64,000 bases of DNA from Nitrospira sp. (GTDB taxonomy: Bacteria > Nitrospirota > Nitrospiria > Nitrospirales > Nitrospiraceae): the NCBI GenBank assembly GCA_029194535.1, contig JARFXR010000001.1:1372721-1436720 (forward strand), given 5' to 3'. A model generated the notes under the pieces. That model was not told the origin of the DNA. It saw nothing but the letters and a program-made list of their open reading frames with translations, and did not search any database. Numbering within the stretch: position 1 is the first letter of the stretch; the number at the start of each line of letters is the position of its first letter. A program made the position numbers and the translations under genes. Shown piece after piece: positions 24,436 to 32,905 of the stretch.

Positions 24436-25671
24436 ATGAAGATATTGGTGATGACCTCTGATGTTCCTGCTACCTCAAGCATGCCTGGATCTCCAAGGTT
24501 GTTTAGCCTCTGTCGGGAACTTGCCGGGCACCATGAGCTATTGTTGGCCTGTCGCTGCTCATCGCGGGAGCGATACCGAATGTTTCTCAACGATCCTACC
24601 TCTGCTCGGATCTTCTCGCGTGTCGAGGTCTTGCCGGACCCTCCTCAGCCAACGTGGTGGGGACAGCAATGGCATCGGGCAAATCTGGCGGCTTTTTTCG
24701 AGACGCGGTACAGGCAGCCAACCTACTATCGCATGGTGCGGGCAAAGATCGAGGCGCTGTGTGTCGAGGAGAAAGTCGATCTGATTTACGCTGATCTAAT
24801 TTTCATGACTGAATACGTTGGGGAAGATCGGCCGATTCCTGCGATCGTGGATCTCACGGATTCCATTACGCTTATGGGGGCCCGCGTGTTGCGGTCGGAA
24901 CGAAGGCTGTCGAAGAAGTTGTCCGCGTGGGTCCATCTGGTACGAGCCAGGCAACTTGAACGCTCTGTCGGAAAAGTTTTCGATCTGGTTGTAATGAATT
25001 CCGCCGTTGACGAAGGGGTTATCAAGCAGTTGTCGGCCTCTTCGAACACGCTGACCGTGACGAACGGGGTCGACATGGACTACTTCTCGCCCGGACAGAG
25101 TCAAGCGGAGGCGGACAAGCTGGTATTCACCGGTGTGATGGGATATCCACCCAATCAAGACGCGGCACGCTATTTCTCGGAGGAGATCTTCCCTCTAATC
25201 AGGGTGAAGCGTCCCAACGCGCAGTTCTGGATCGTCGGAAACGGTCCGTCTGAGGACGTTCGCAACCTGGCGAATCGACCGGGCATTCACGTCACCGGTG
25301 AGGTCGCTGACGTACGGCCGTTCGTAAGGTCATCAGCTGTCGTGGTCTGCCCTCTCCGACTGGGCACCGGCGTAAAAAACAAGATTTTGATTGCTATGGC
25401 AATGGAAAAGGCCACTGTCGCAACGCCCCTCAGTATTGAAGGATTGGATCTTGTCGATAACCGAGAAGTGGCGCTGGCGAGCGACGCGCAAGCCTTTGCG
25501 CATAAGGTCGTGCACCTGCTGGAAAATCCGGTTGAGGCTCAGCGCTTGGGCGCAAACGGATTGGCTCGGGTGCGTGAGCGTCATTCATGGGCTGCCATGG
25601 CTCGCTCGCTGGAGACGGCAATCGACTCAGTAATCACTTCTCGCAACGGGCATTCTTATCGGGTGAACTGA
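24436..25671 (+). CDS. Glycosyltransferase family 4 (exosortase-locus type)
   Basis: A 411-residue GT-B glycosyltransferase. MKILVMTSDVPATSSMPGSP opens a long acceptor domain; ADLIFMTEYV and IPAIVDLTDSITLMGARVLR are segments I associate with sugar transferases of exosortase/EPS loci. The donor domain starts near residue 225 (LVFTGVMGYPPNQDAARYF), with FWIVGNGPSEDV and CPLRLGTGVKNKILIAMAME forming the donor site. The last motif has G-T-G-x-K-N-K-x-L-x-A-M-A in place of a plain E-x7-E, as in that subgroup. It is followed 40 bases later by a FemAB-like gene, an association also known from exosortase loci. Confidence 0.85.
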   Translation: MKILVMTSDVPATSSMPGSPRLFSLCRELAGHHELLLACRCSSRERYRMFLNDPTSARIFSRVEVLPDPPQPTWWGQQWHRANLAAFFETRYRQPTYYRMVRAKIEALCVEEKVDLIYADLIFMTEYVGEDRPIPAIVDLTDSITLMGARVLRSERRLSKKLSAWVHLVRARQLERSVGKVFDLVVMNSAVDEGVIKQLSASSNTLTVTNGVDMDYFSPGQSQAEADKLVFTGVMGYPPNQDAARYFSEEIFPLIRVKRPNAQFWIVGNGPSEDVRNLANRPGIHVTGEVADVRPFVRSSAVVVCPLRLGTGVKNKILIAMAMEKATVATPLSIEGLDLVDNREVALASDAQAFAHKVVHLLENPVEAQRLGANGLARVRERHSWAAMARSLETAIDSVITSRNGHSYRVN

Positions 25672-25711
25672 ACGGCAGTTCTCTCACCGTTCGCTCCCAG
25701 ACAGGAAATCC

Positions 25712-26746
25712 ATGAACGTTGCCCTTCTGGACACTGCTGCTGATGCCGCACTATGGGATGCGTTTGTGTTGAGTCAGCCGGATGCCTCCGGCTACCATAG
25801 CCTGGCCTGGCGAGAGGTCGTGACCCGCGTGTTCGGGCACCGCACCTTTTACTTGATGGCCAAGGACGACCACGATACTGTCCGTGGTGTGCTTCCGCTG
25901 GTTCTGACAAGAAGCCCGATGTTCGGAAGTTTTTTGACGTCTCTGGCTTTTTTCAACTATGGGGGTGTCCTAGCGGAGGATCGGAGGGCCACCGAAAAGT
26001 TGTTGGCACGGGCCGGTAATCTTGCCCGCGAACTTGGAGCCGGTCACATCGAATTGAGACAGGCGGCACCCTTGGAGACTGATTGGCCGGTAAGTCGTCA
26101 CAAGGTTTCCATGCGCTTAGCTCTGCCTTCTGACCCGGAGGCTTTGTTCAGGGCCTATCCATCGAAGCTGCGAAGTCAGGTCCGACGAGGCCAGAAGGAG
26201 GGAATGGAGGTTCGCATCGGGGGCGGAGAATTACTAAATGACTATTACGCTGTCTTCTCCCGATGTATGAGGGATCTCGGCACCCCTGTATATGAAAAGG
26301 GTTTCTTCCGAGCGATCGCAGACGAATTTCCCAAGGAGACACGTCTGTGTGTCGTCTCGCTGCAGGGGAAACCGCTCGCTGCGGGGCTCGTCTATGGGTT
26401 CCGTCGAGTGCTGGAAATCCCCTGGGCGGCATCGGACAAGCGATATGGCCGGCTCGCACCGAATATGTTCTTGTATCATACCGTTTTGGAATACGCCTGC
26501 CGGGAAGGATTTACGGAGTTTGATTTTGGACGATCGTCCGTAGACAGCGGGACATACCGCTTCAAGCAACAATGGGGAGCTCAACCGCGACCGCTGTATT
26601 GGTACTACTGGCTGGGCCAAGATCGGGACATGCCTCGGCTGAATCCCGACAATCCGAAGTTCAAGGCGGCGATCGGTCTGTGGCGGCGGCTCCCGCTCTT
26701 CGCAGCCAATCTGATCGGTCCCCATATCGTTAAGTACCTGCCATGA
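25712..26746 (+). CDS. FemAB-like GNAT protein, XrtA/PEP-CTERM-associated type
   Basis: A 344-residue protein with a tandem GNAT fold as in FemAB and BioF2 acyltransferases. SGYHSLAWREVVTRVFGHR near residue 27 and LRSQVRRGQKEGMEVR near residue 152 are typical, the latter being the conserved K/R-rich segment. EFDFGRSSVDSGTYRFKQQWG near residue 270 is the F-G-R-S-S ... Y-x-F-K-x-x-W-G block of the exosortase-associated FemAB family. FemAB enzymes transfer amino acids from aminoacyl-tRNA to cell-wall precursors; the exosortase-associated group is not characterised. No exosortase is visible in the window. Its stop overlaps the aminotransferase start by four bases. Confidence 0.85.
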   Translation: MNVALLDTAADAALWDAFVLSQPDASGYHSLAWREVVTRVFGHRTFYLMAKDDHDTVRGVLPLVLTRSPMFGSFLTSLAFFNYGGVLAEDRRATEKLLARAGNLARELGAGHIELRQAAPLETDWPVSRHKVSMRLALPSDPEALFRAYPSKLRSQVRRGQKEGMEVRIGGGELLNDYYAVFSRCMRDLGTPVYEKGFFRAIADEFPKETRLCVVSLQGKPLAAGLVYGFRRVLEIPWAASDKRYGRLAPNMFLYHTVLEYACREGFTEFDFGRSSVDSGTYRFKQQWGAQPRPLYWYYWLGQDRDMPRLNPDNPKFKAAIGLWRRLPLFAANLIGPHIVKYLP

Positions 26747-27993
26747 AGCCGCAGCGCACTCTGGCACCCACATCGGCCCCGCTTTCTCTCTCCAATCTCG
26801 TCGGCTCCCTCGCCGGACTCGTCAGAGGGCGGGAATACCGTGAATGTTTGATTGAAGAATTGGAAGCCAAGTTTCAGGTCCGAGGCGTGTTCCTGGTTTC
26901 ATCAGGGAAAGCCGCGCTAGTGGTGATTCTCAAGGCCCTGGCGGCTGGCTCAAGCCGACGGCGGGTGATCATTCCGGCCTATACCTGTTTTTCCGTGCCG
27001 TCGGCAATCGTCAAGGCAGGTTTGGAGGTTGTTTTATGTGATGTGAATCCGCGTACGCTGGATTTCGACTTCACAGAGTTGGAGCGGCTCGTGAACGAGA
27101 ATATTCTCTGCGTCGTGCCGACTCATCTGTTCGGCCTTCCGGCTGACGTACGACGTGTGATGCAACTGTGTAGCATGCGAGGGATCGCTGTCGTCGAGGA
27201 TGCCGCACAGGCAATGGGTGGTGGGTCCAAAAATGGACTCGTCGGTGCGGAAGGGGACGTGGCGTTTTTCAGTCTCGGTCGTGGAAAGAACCTCACCAGC
27301 GGGACAGGTGGAATCATTGTCACAAAGTCACCGACTTTGACTGAAGCGATCCGCACCGAATACTCGAAGCTGGCGGCTCCTTCTTTTGGCGAAGTCCTAC
27401 GTAATTGGATCGAGTTGATGCTCATGCGGATGTTTATTCGTCCGACCTGGTATTGGTTGCCGGCCGGACTTCCATTTCTTGGCCTCGGAGAAACCAGGTT
27501 CCACACTGATTTTCCGGTGTATCGCATGGACGAGGTTCGAGCCCGTCAACTGAAGGGCTGGGAGCGTCGGCTGGCCAAGGCAAATAAGGACCGCGCGGCA
27601 TGTGCTAGAGGGTTGCTTGCGGGATTGGCTGAGGATCTCAATGACATGCAACCGATCACGCATCCTGAGAGCATCTATCTCAGGTTGCCGGTGCTATTGC
27701 GGGACAGGATCGCCAAGCGCGAAGCGTGTGCACGCAGTCAAGAATACGGTGCTGGAGTAAGTTCGAGCTATCCCACGACAATTCAGGACATTCCAGAATT
27801 GGCAGGGCGGATCATGGACCGGAAATGTCCGGGGGCGCAAGAAATTGTCGATCGATTGGTGACGCTGCCGACGCACGAATTCGTAACGGAATCGGATCGC
27901 CTGAGGATCTGCCGGGCTTTGGAAATTTCAGAGTCTCGGTCCAGAAATACCGGTGCGTGTTCTGTCCCGGTCGATCAATGCAGTTCGCGATGA
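26743..27993 (+). CDS. DegT/DnrJ/EryC1/StrS-family aminotransferase
   Basis: A 416-residue PLP-dependent sugar aminotransferase. SSGKAALVVILKAL, IIPAYTCFSVPSAIVKAG and CVVPTHLFGLPADV lead to VEDAAQAMGGG (cofactor-ring and pyridine-nitrogen aspartate region). FFSLGRGKNLTSGTGG carries the Schiff-base lysine, about Lys182. DegT enzymes aminate keto-sugar nucleotides to make amino sugars. The long C-terminal part with LMLMRMFIRPTWYWLPAG is less typical and hydrophobic. The 4-base overlaps on both sides place it in a tight FemAB-aminotransferase-GT2 operon. The keto-sugar substrate is unknown. Confidence 0.85.
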   Translation: MKPQRTLAPTSAPLSLSNLVGSLAGLVRGREYRECLIEELEAKFQVRGVFLVSSGKAALVVILKALAAGSSRRRVIIPAYTCFSVPSAIVKAGLEVVLCDVNPRTLDFDFTELERLVNENILCVVPTHLFGLPADVRRVMQLCSMRGIAVVEDAAQAMGGGSKNGLVGAEGDVAFFSLGRGKNLTSGTGGIIVTKSPTLTEAIRTEYSKLAAPSFGEVLRNWIELMLMRMFIRPTWYWLPAGLPFLGLGETRFHTDFPVYRMDEVRARQLKGWERRLAKANKDRAACARGLLAGLAEDLNDMQPITHPESIYLRLPVLLRDRIAKREACARSQEYGAGVSSSYPTTIQDIPELAGRIMDRKCPGAQEIVDRLVTLPTHEFVTESDRLRICRALEISESRSRNTGACSVPVDQCSSR

Positions 27994-29138
27994 CGATGGA
28001 CGACGGTATGGAGGCGCTATTCTGGTTATCGGTCGGTTTCATCGGGTATGCCTATGCCGGATACCCGCTGTGTCTTTTTTCCCTCGGTTTGCTCCGCAGC
28101 AGACCAGTGAGGAAGTCGGAATGCCGTCCGACTGTCTCGGTCATCATCACCGCCTACAACGAGGAGAAGCGTCTACGCGAGAAGCTAGAGAACACCCTCA
28201 AGCTGGAGTATCCACGAGAGAAGCTCGAACTAGCCGTCGCGTCCGATTGCTCCACCGATGCGACCGACGATATTGTGCGCTCATTTGCGTCTGTCGGGGT
28301 ACGTCTGATTCGCTCCAATATCAAAGCCGGCAAGGAGGCTGCTCAGAAGTTGGCGGTCGAATCCACCACCGGGGACGTCCTGGTGTTTTCCGACACGGCG
28401 ACCATACTTGAACCAAAGGCCATCATCGAAATCGTCAACAACTTTTCAGATGAGACCGTCGGATGTGTCAGCAGCATGGACCGGTTTATCGATACCGACG
28501 GGGTCGTCAGTGGGGAAGGTGTCTATGTCCGCTACGAAATGGTGTTGCGTAGTCTGGAATCCAGAGTCAATACTCTGGTCGGGCTCAGCGGGTCTTTTTT
28601 TTCCGCACGACGTGAGGTATGTCGAAACTGGGCGCCGGACCTACAAAGCGATTTCAACACGCTGTTGAACTGCGTTCGGCTCGGGCTTCGGGGTGTCGCC
28701 GATCCGGACAGCATCGGGTACTATAGGAACCTTGCGGATCAGAGGAAAGAGTACGAACGGAAGGTGCGAACCGTCGTTCGAGGGATTTCGGTATTTATGC
28801 GAAGCTTGTCTTTACTCAACCCAGTCCGGTATCACCTGTTTGCCTGGCAGTTATTGAGTCATAAACTGTGCCGGTGGCTGGTTCCATTTGCCATGATCGG
28901 CACGCTGATCTCGAACCTCGTCCTAGCCGCCTCATCACACTTCTATCAGGTTATGTTGCTGGCTCAAGCGATGTTCTACGCGCTGGCCTTTTTCTATTTG
29001 CTCACGCAGCAAATGCCGAATATCGGAGTGCTGCGGATTCCGTCGTTCTTCGTCATGGTCAATATTTCGATTCTTGACGCGTGGATACGGTATTTTAGAG
29101 GCGAACGCATTGTGTCTTGGAATCCGTCGAAGCGGTGA
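27990..29138 (+). CDS. Membrane-anchored glycosyltransferase family 2
   Basis: A 382-residue GT2 protein. I start it at ATG 27990, which overlaps the aminotransferase stop as ATGA. An N-terminal membrane helix (LFWLSVGFIGYAYAGYPLCLF) precedes the GT-A domain: VSVIITAYNEEKRLREKLEN, VASDCSTDATDDIV, and VFSDTATILEP in the DxD position, where the usual second aspartate is not evident. Two or three helices close the protein (LVPFAMIGTLISNLVLAA, LAFFYLLTQQ). The layout resembles processive, hyaluronan-synthase-like or poly-GlcNAc synthase-type GT2 enzymes. A short intergenic gap leads to the SxtJ-like gene. Confidence 0.87.
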   Translation: MTMDDGMEALFWLSVGFIGYAYAGYPLCLFSLGLLRSRPVRKSECRPTVSVIITAYNEEKRLREKLENTLKLEYPREKLELAVASDCSTDATDDIVRSFASVGVRLIRSNIKAGKEAAQKLAVESTTGDVLVFSDTATILEPKAIIEIVNNFSDETVGCVSSMDRFIDTDGVVSGEGVYVRYEMVLRSLESRVNTLVGLSGSFFSARREVCRNWAPDLQSDFNTLLNCVRLGLRGVADPDSIGYYRNLADQRKEYERKVRTVVRGISVFMRSLSLLNPVRYHLFAWQLLSHKLCRWLVPFAMIGTLISNLVLAASSHFYQVMLLAQAMFYALAFFYLLTQQMPNIGVLRIPSFFVMVNISILDAWIRYFRGERIVSWNPSKR

Positions 29139-29244
29139 GGACCGACCGAGACGCGCCTGAACATGAGACGAGCGACACCAGGCTGGCGGGAGGCAGGGAT
29201 CAGGATCTGTGGGTGGACTAGACATAAAAGATAAGAACATTCAA

Positions 29245-29643
29245 ATGGAGCGCGAAGACATTACCAGAGCAACATTACGACAATTCGGGCTCTTGATGGG
29301 TGGGATATTTTTCCTGATCGGGTTGTTCCCCTTTGTGTGGCGGCAGGATCCGGTGCGTGTGTGGGCGGTCGGATTGGGCACGCTTCTGCTCACCACAGGA
29401 TTGACGGCTCCCGGCCTATTGCGGGGACCGTACCGCGGATGGATGTTCATCGGACACATCCTGGGATGGGTCAATACCCGCATCATCCTGAGTGTTTTGT
29501 TTTATGGCATCATCACGCCGATGGGCATGATCATGAAGTTCACCGGCCGGGACCCCATGAGGAGAGGTTTTGATCAGAACGTACCGACGTATCGCGTGAC
29601 GCGTCAAGCTAGGCCCGCCACTCACATGAAGAACATGTTCTAA
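29245..29643 (+). CDS. SxtJ-family small membrane protein
   Basis: A 132-residue protein with three hydrophobic segments: FGLLMGGIFFLIGLFPFVW, VGLGTLLLTTGLTAPGLL, and a longer one around TRIILSVLFYGIITPMG. The order and the RATLRQFGL start match the SxtJ family, first named in saxitoxin clusters between the carbamoyltransferase gene sxtI and the microprotein gene sxtK. The C-terminal tail is polar and cytoplasmic or periplasmic (GRDPMRRGFDQNVPTY). An in-frame GTG at 29209 with AGGGA nine bases upstream could extend the N terminus by 12 residues. The biochemical role of SxtJ is unknown. The gene for the FIYTLF microprotein follows 39 bases downstream. Confidence 0.8.
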   Translation: MEREDITRATLRQFGLLMGGIFFLIGLFPFVWRQDPVRVWAVGLGTLLLTTGLTAPGLLRGPYRGWMFIGHILGWVNTRIILSVLFYGIITPMGMIMKFTGRDPMRRGFDQNVPTYRVTRQARPATHMKNMF

Positions 29644-29682
29644 TTTGATGACGGTAGCGAGCTGATGTTGGGAGGATGACAC

Positions 29683-29835
29683 ATGGGAGAGTTTCTTCAG
29701 GAATTGTGGGCGTTCATGCGCGAGCGGAAAAAGTTCTGGCTTCTTCCGATAATTTTAGTTCTCGTATTACTGGGGAGTCTCATCGTCCTCACGCAGGGAT
29801 CGGCCGTTGCGCCTTTCATCTATACATTGTTCTAA
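29683..29835 (+). CDS. DUF5989/SxtK-like microprotein ending in FIYTLF
   Basis: A 50-residue membrane microprotein: a charged start (MGEFLQELWAFMRERKKFW), one membrane helix (LLPIILVLVLLGSLIVL), and the tail TQGSAVAPFIYTLF. A strong GGGAGG lies eight bases before the ATG, so it is a real gene despite its size. The positive-inside rule puts the C terminus outside the cytoplasm. The architecture matches DltX, the microprotein whose C-terminal tyrosine carries the acyl group in lipoteichoic-acid D-alanylation. The same FIYTLF ends the MBOAT at 11480-13012. Here the neighbours are SxtJ and, further away, a carbamoyltransferase, with no MBOAT gene adjacent. The family assignment is good; a shuttle role is inference. 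Confidence 0.85.
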   Translation: MGEFLQELWAFMRERKKFWLLPIILVLVLLGSLIVLTQGSAVAPFIYTLF

Positions 29836-29851
29836 TCAGATGCGACCTGTC

Positions 29852-29888
29852 AAGGGACAGGTGTCTCTATTTCAGACACCTGTCCCTT
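29852..29888 (+). terminator. Perfect 15-bp palindrome: terminator or REP-like element
   Basis: AAGGGACAGGTGTCT (29852-29866) and its exact reverse complement (29874-29888) flank a 7-base loop, 16 bases after the microprotein stop. Only a short T/A stretch follows, so intrinsic termination is plausible but not classic. The GGGACAGG...CCTGTCCC form also resembles dispersed palindromes mobilised by REP-associated transposases in other genomes. Confidence 0.7.
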
Positions 29889-29961
29889 TATTCGAACGGT
29901 TTCGTCTCGCACACCCTCAGCTCCCGCTTTGTCCTGAGGCGCACCACATTGAGGAGTTGGC

Positions 29962-31011
29962 GTGTTAGCCGAGTTCAAGGCAACGACGTGGAAACTGCTG
30001 GCGAAGGCCTATTACTATTCTGGACTGGCGCATGTTCGGAATCGCGGGCGGGTGGCCATTGTCACCTATCATCGTGTGGTTCCTTACGACATGGTTCGAG
30101 CCGAGCATATTCAGCCGGGAATGTACGTTCGAACCGAGTCCTTCGAGTCGCATGCGGCATATCTTCGCGAGCAGTTTGTCGTGCTGCCGTTCGCAGGCTT
30201 GCTCGAACGGTGGCGAACGGACGGGTTGGATTCCAGCAAACGTTACTGTGTGATTACGTTTGACGACGGCTGGCATGACAATTATCGATATGCGTTTCCT
30301 GTCCTCAAGAAGTATGGTCTCCCTGCCACGATTTTTCTTGCCACGGATTACATCGGCACATCGCGATGGTTCTGGCCGGATGAACTCGCATACGTGCTGG
30401 GACGTGCACGGGAGCAAATGATGGGGGAAGATTTCGACAAAGCCCTGATGAATGTGGTGGCCGAGATGTCGACGCCTGATGGGGCTGCGACGCCGGCCTT
30501 GCGGCTGTTGGTTGAATCAGACGTGTCGGCCAATTCCGATCGATTGATCGAGAAGTGTAAGAATCTTCCTCCGAAGACTATTGCGGAATTCGTCCGCCAG
30601 TTAGGTCAGGCGCTGGGTGTCAGGCTGCCGAACGTTCGTGTACTATTGGATTGGAATGAAGTGAAGGAAATGGCGAAGCACAATATTACGTTCGGAGCAC
30701 ATTCTCGTTCCCACCAGATTCTGACCAACATTCCGCTTGTAGAAGTCGAGGATGAATTGATCGAGTCCCGGGAGGCGTTGGTGCGGCACGACCTGGCACC
30801 AGTCCCTGTTTTTTGCTATCCGAACGGCAATTTCGATCGGGAGATTCAGAGCCTGACAAAGGCTGCCGGTTATCTTGGCGCCGTTGGCTGCGAGGTTGGG
30901 CTGGAAACCGGGCGCCCGCATGATACCTTTGCGCTCAAGCGCATCAGTGTGCATGAGGATGCTGCTGCGTCGGATCCGCTGTTTGCGCTGACTTTGTCCG
31001 GGCTGAGATGA
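29962..31011 (+). CDS. Polysaccharide deacetylase (NodB homology)
   Basis: A 349-residue CE4-type enzyme starting at GTG, with GAGGAG six bases upstream. VAIVTYHRVVPYDM opens it, ITFDDGWHDNY at about residues 99-109 gives the catalytic aspartates, FGAHSRSHQILTNI near residue 244 gives the metal histidines, and VFCYPNGNFDREI is motif 3. A ~120-residue helical insert sits between motifs 1 and 2. It would de-N-acetylate a hexosamine in the glycan. Compared with the deacetylase at 5872-6918 it has a different insert and N terminus, so they are not recent duplicates. It leads a gene run that continues with ATP-grasp and phosphatase genes. Confidence 0.92.
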   Translation: MLAEFKATTWKLLAKAYYYSGLAHVRNRGRVAIVTYHRVVPYDMVRAEHIQPGMYVRTESFESHAAYLREQFVVLPFAGLLERWRTDGLDSSKRYCVITFDDGWHDNYRYAFPVLKKYGLPATIFLATDYIGTSRWFWPDELAYVLGRAREQMMGEDFDKALMNVVAEMSTPDGAATPALRLLVESDVSANSDRLIEKCKNLPPKTIAEFVRQLGQALGVRLPNVRVLLDWNEVKEMAKHNITFGAHSRSHQILTNIPLVEVEDELIESREALVRHDLAPVPVFCYPNGNFDREIQSLTKAAGYLGAVGCEVGLETGRPHDTFALKRISVHEDAAASDPLFALTLSGLR

Positions 31012-31027
31012 GGCGAGTAGCCTGACT

Positions 31028-32266
31028 ATGCGGACTGAGATCCGTGGCCCAATACATTCCCAGGGCTGTGTCCTGGTTACGGATGGAGAGCAACGGTCAG
31101 CATTGGCTGTGACGAGAGGTCTTGGCCAAGCAGGGATTCCGGTCGTGGTTGGAGCCGAGGCCAACTCATCGCTGGCCGGTGTGTCACGATATTGTGTGAG
31201 GCAGTGGCAGTATCCTTCGCCGCTTTCGGATCCTCGGCGTTTCATCTCAAATCTGGCCGAAGCCGTCAGAAAATTGAACATCGCGGTGATCATGCCGGTC
31301 ACCGATGCGACCATGCAGGCTGTTGCCGGGCACAGAGAGAGCTTAGGACTGTCGAACACTCTCGGACTTCCGTCGGTGGAGAGTTACAACCTGGTCTCCG
31401 ATAAGTACCACCTCTGTCGATTGGCTGCCGAACAGGGAGTACCCATCCCGTCCACAGTCTTTGTTGAGCGGGGGATTCCACCGGCCGATACGAAAGCGCT
31501 CGGCGGCTATCCGCTCATCGTCAAGCCGGGCAGGTCTCTAGTGTTGGTCAACGGACATTGGACCAAAACCAGCGTCCATCAGGTGGACAATCGGGATGAA
31601 CTTGATCTGTTGTATCGCACCATTCCCTATCTTCGTGAGCCTTCTCTGATTCAGAAACGCATTGAAGGTGAAGGGCAGGGAGTATTTGCGCTATGCAATT
31701 CCGGCGATCCGGTCGCGCTCTTTGCGCATCGACGGATTCGAGAAAAGCCTCCTTCGGGAGGCATCAGCGTGCTTCGTGAAAGCATAGACCTCCCAAAGGA
31801 AATGACGGATCACGCCGTACGATTGCTCAAGAAAGTTAGATGGGATGGTGTGGCGATGGTAGAGTTTAAGGTCGAACACGGAACCGGTGTTCCGAAGCTA
31901 ATGGAAATCAACGGCCGATTTTGGGGTTCGCTTCAACTCGCGCTCGACGCAGGGATCAATTTCCCCCATCTGCTCTATCTACTCGTCAAGGGGCTGCCTG
32001 TTGCCCTGCCGCATGGGGGCTACCGGGCAGGTGTGAAATCACGATGGCTCTTGGGAGATTTGGACCATTTATTGATGAGGACGCTTAAATCAAGCCAAAG
32101 GCTCAAGCTTCCTCCTGGCTATCCATCACGTGTCCGGAATATTTTGGACTTTTTTCGTTTTTTCCAACATGATCTTCATTATGAAATCGAGCGTTGGGAT
32201 GATCCCGCACCCGCGCGCTATGAACTGCGACAATACCTGACGGCTCTGATCAAAGGCCATGCATGA
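31028..32266 (+). CDS. ATP-grasp ligase-like protein
   Basis: A 412-residue protein with an ATP-grasp domain. The first ~100 residues form a pre-ATP-grasp fold (VLVTDGEQRSALAVTRGLGQ). PLIVKPGRS near residue 165 gives the first ATP-binding lysine, and KLMEINGRFWGSLQLALDAG near residue 292 gives the metal-binding E-x-N-x-R-x-x-G motif. The family joins a carboxylate to an amine or thiol through an acyl phosphate. In exosortase and EPS loci related proteins accompany phosphatases and glycosyltransferases, but their reactions are not known. It overlaps the next gene by four bases (ATGA), so the two are probably made together. Confidence 0.85.
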   Translation: MRTEIRGPIHSQGCVLVTDGEQRSALAVTRGLGQAGIPVVVGAEANSSLAGVSRYCVRQWQYPSPLSDPRRFISNLAEAVRKLNIAVIMPVTDATMQAVAGHRESLGLSNTLGLPSVESYNLVSDKYHLCRLAAEQGVPIPSTVFVERGIPPADTKALGGYPLIVKPGRSLVLVNGHWTKTSVHQVDNRDELDLLYRTIPYLREPSLIQKRIEGEGQGVFALCNSGDPVALFAHRRIREKPPSGGISVLRESIDLPKEMTDHAVRLLKKVRWDGVAMVEFKVEHGTGVPKLMEINGRFWGSLQLALDAGINFPHLLYLLVKGLPVALPHGGYRAGVKSRWLLGDLDHLLMRTLKSSQRLKLPPGYPSRVRNILDFFRFFQHDLHYEIERWDDPAPARYELRQYLTALIKGHA

Positions 32267-32904
32267 GTCGTATCACCGCGGCGTGGTTCAGGGAGCACCT
32301 ACGGAGATACTTCTGCGGTCTGCAGGAGACAGGGCGGCACAGCTATCGACGCCTGAGATTTCTGCGGGAAATGTTCGAAAGGAACGTGCCGAAAAGCTTG
32401 CCGTTGTCTGTACGGACTATTCTTGTTGTCTGCACGAGAAATTTATGCCGCAGTCCCCTGGCTGAAGTCTATTTACGAGAGAAAGTCAGGAAGGAAGGGC
32501 GCTTGTTAACAATTGTCTCAGCCGGTATCGATACATTCCCGGGAATGCCCGCCCACAAATTGGCGCGGGAAGTCGCCGGCCAACATGGGATCTCGTTGGA
32601 AAGCCATGCTGCAAGACCTATCCATCAGAAACTGATCCAACAGGCGGATCTGGTGTTGGTGATGGAAATGACCCAAAAGGAGCGGATCATGAAACTGTAT
32701 CCGCAGGACCGACAGAAGGTGTTCGTGCTTGGTCGATTCTGCAAGAAAGGCTCGCTCGATATTATCGATCCGCATCGTGGCGGCAGGCAAGACTTCCAGT
32801 TGTGTTTTGACCGAATCAAGGAGTCGTGTGACCAGCTGTTGGAAAACCTAGTCAGGGACGACCAATCCGGGAAGGCCGCCGCAAATCTCGATAGAAAGGA
32901 ATAA
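32263..32904 (+). CDS. Low-molecular-weight phosphotyrosine phosphatase family protein
   Basis: A 213-residue protein with a ~45-residue basic N-terminal extension before the LMW-PTP fold. The P-loop reads VCTRNLCRSPLAE, a C-x5-R site with Arg where most members have Gly (C-x-G-N-x-C-R-S). SAGIDTFPGMPAHKLA and ADLVLVMEMTQKERI follow, and IIDPHRGG holds the acid aspartate. In capsule systems such enzymes (Wzb) dephosphorylate the tyrosine kinase Wzc and control chain length. No Wzc-like kinase is visible in the window, so the substrate may differ. Coupled to the ATP-grasp gene upstream. Confidence 0.87.
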   Translation: MSRITAAWFREHLRRYFCGLQETGRHSYRRLRFLREMFERNVPKSLPLSVRTILVVCTRNLCRSPLAEVYLREKVRKEGRLLTIVSAGIDTFPGMPAHKLAREVAGQHGISLESHAARPIHQKLIQQADLVLVMEMTQKERIMKLYPQDRQKVFVLGRFCKKGSLDIIDPHRGGRQDFQLCFDRIKESCDQLLENLVRDDQSGKAAANLDRKE

Positions 32905-32905
32905 C

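Noticed and set aside
23487-24590. A 367-residue minus-strand frame opposite the UDP-xylose-synthase-like gene
   Set aside because: The plus strand encodes a complete SDR with all motifs; the antisense frame shows no recognisable domain.
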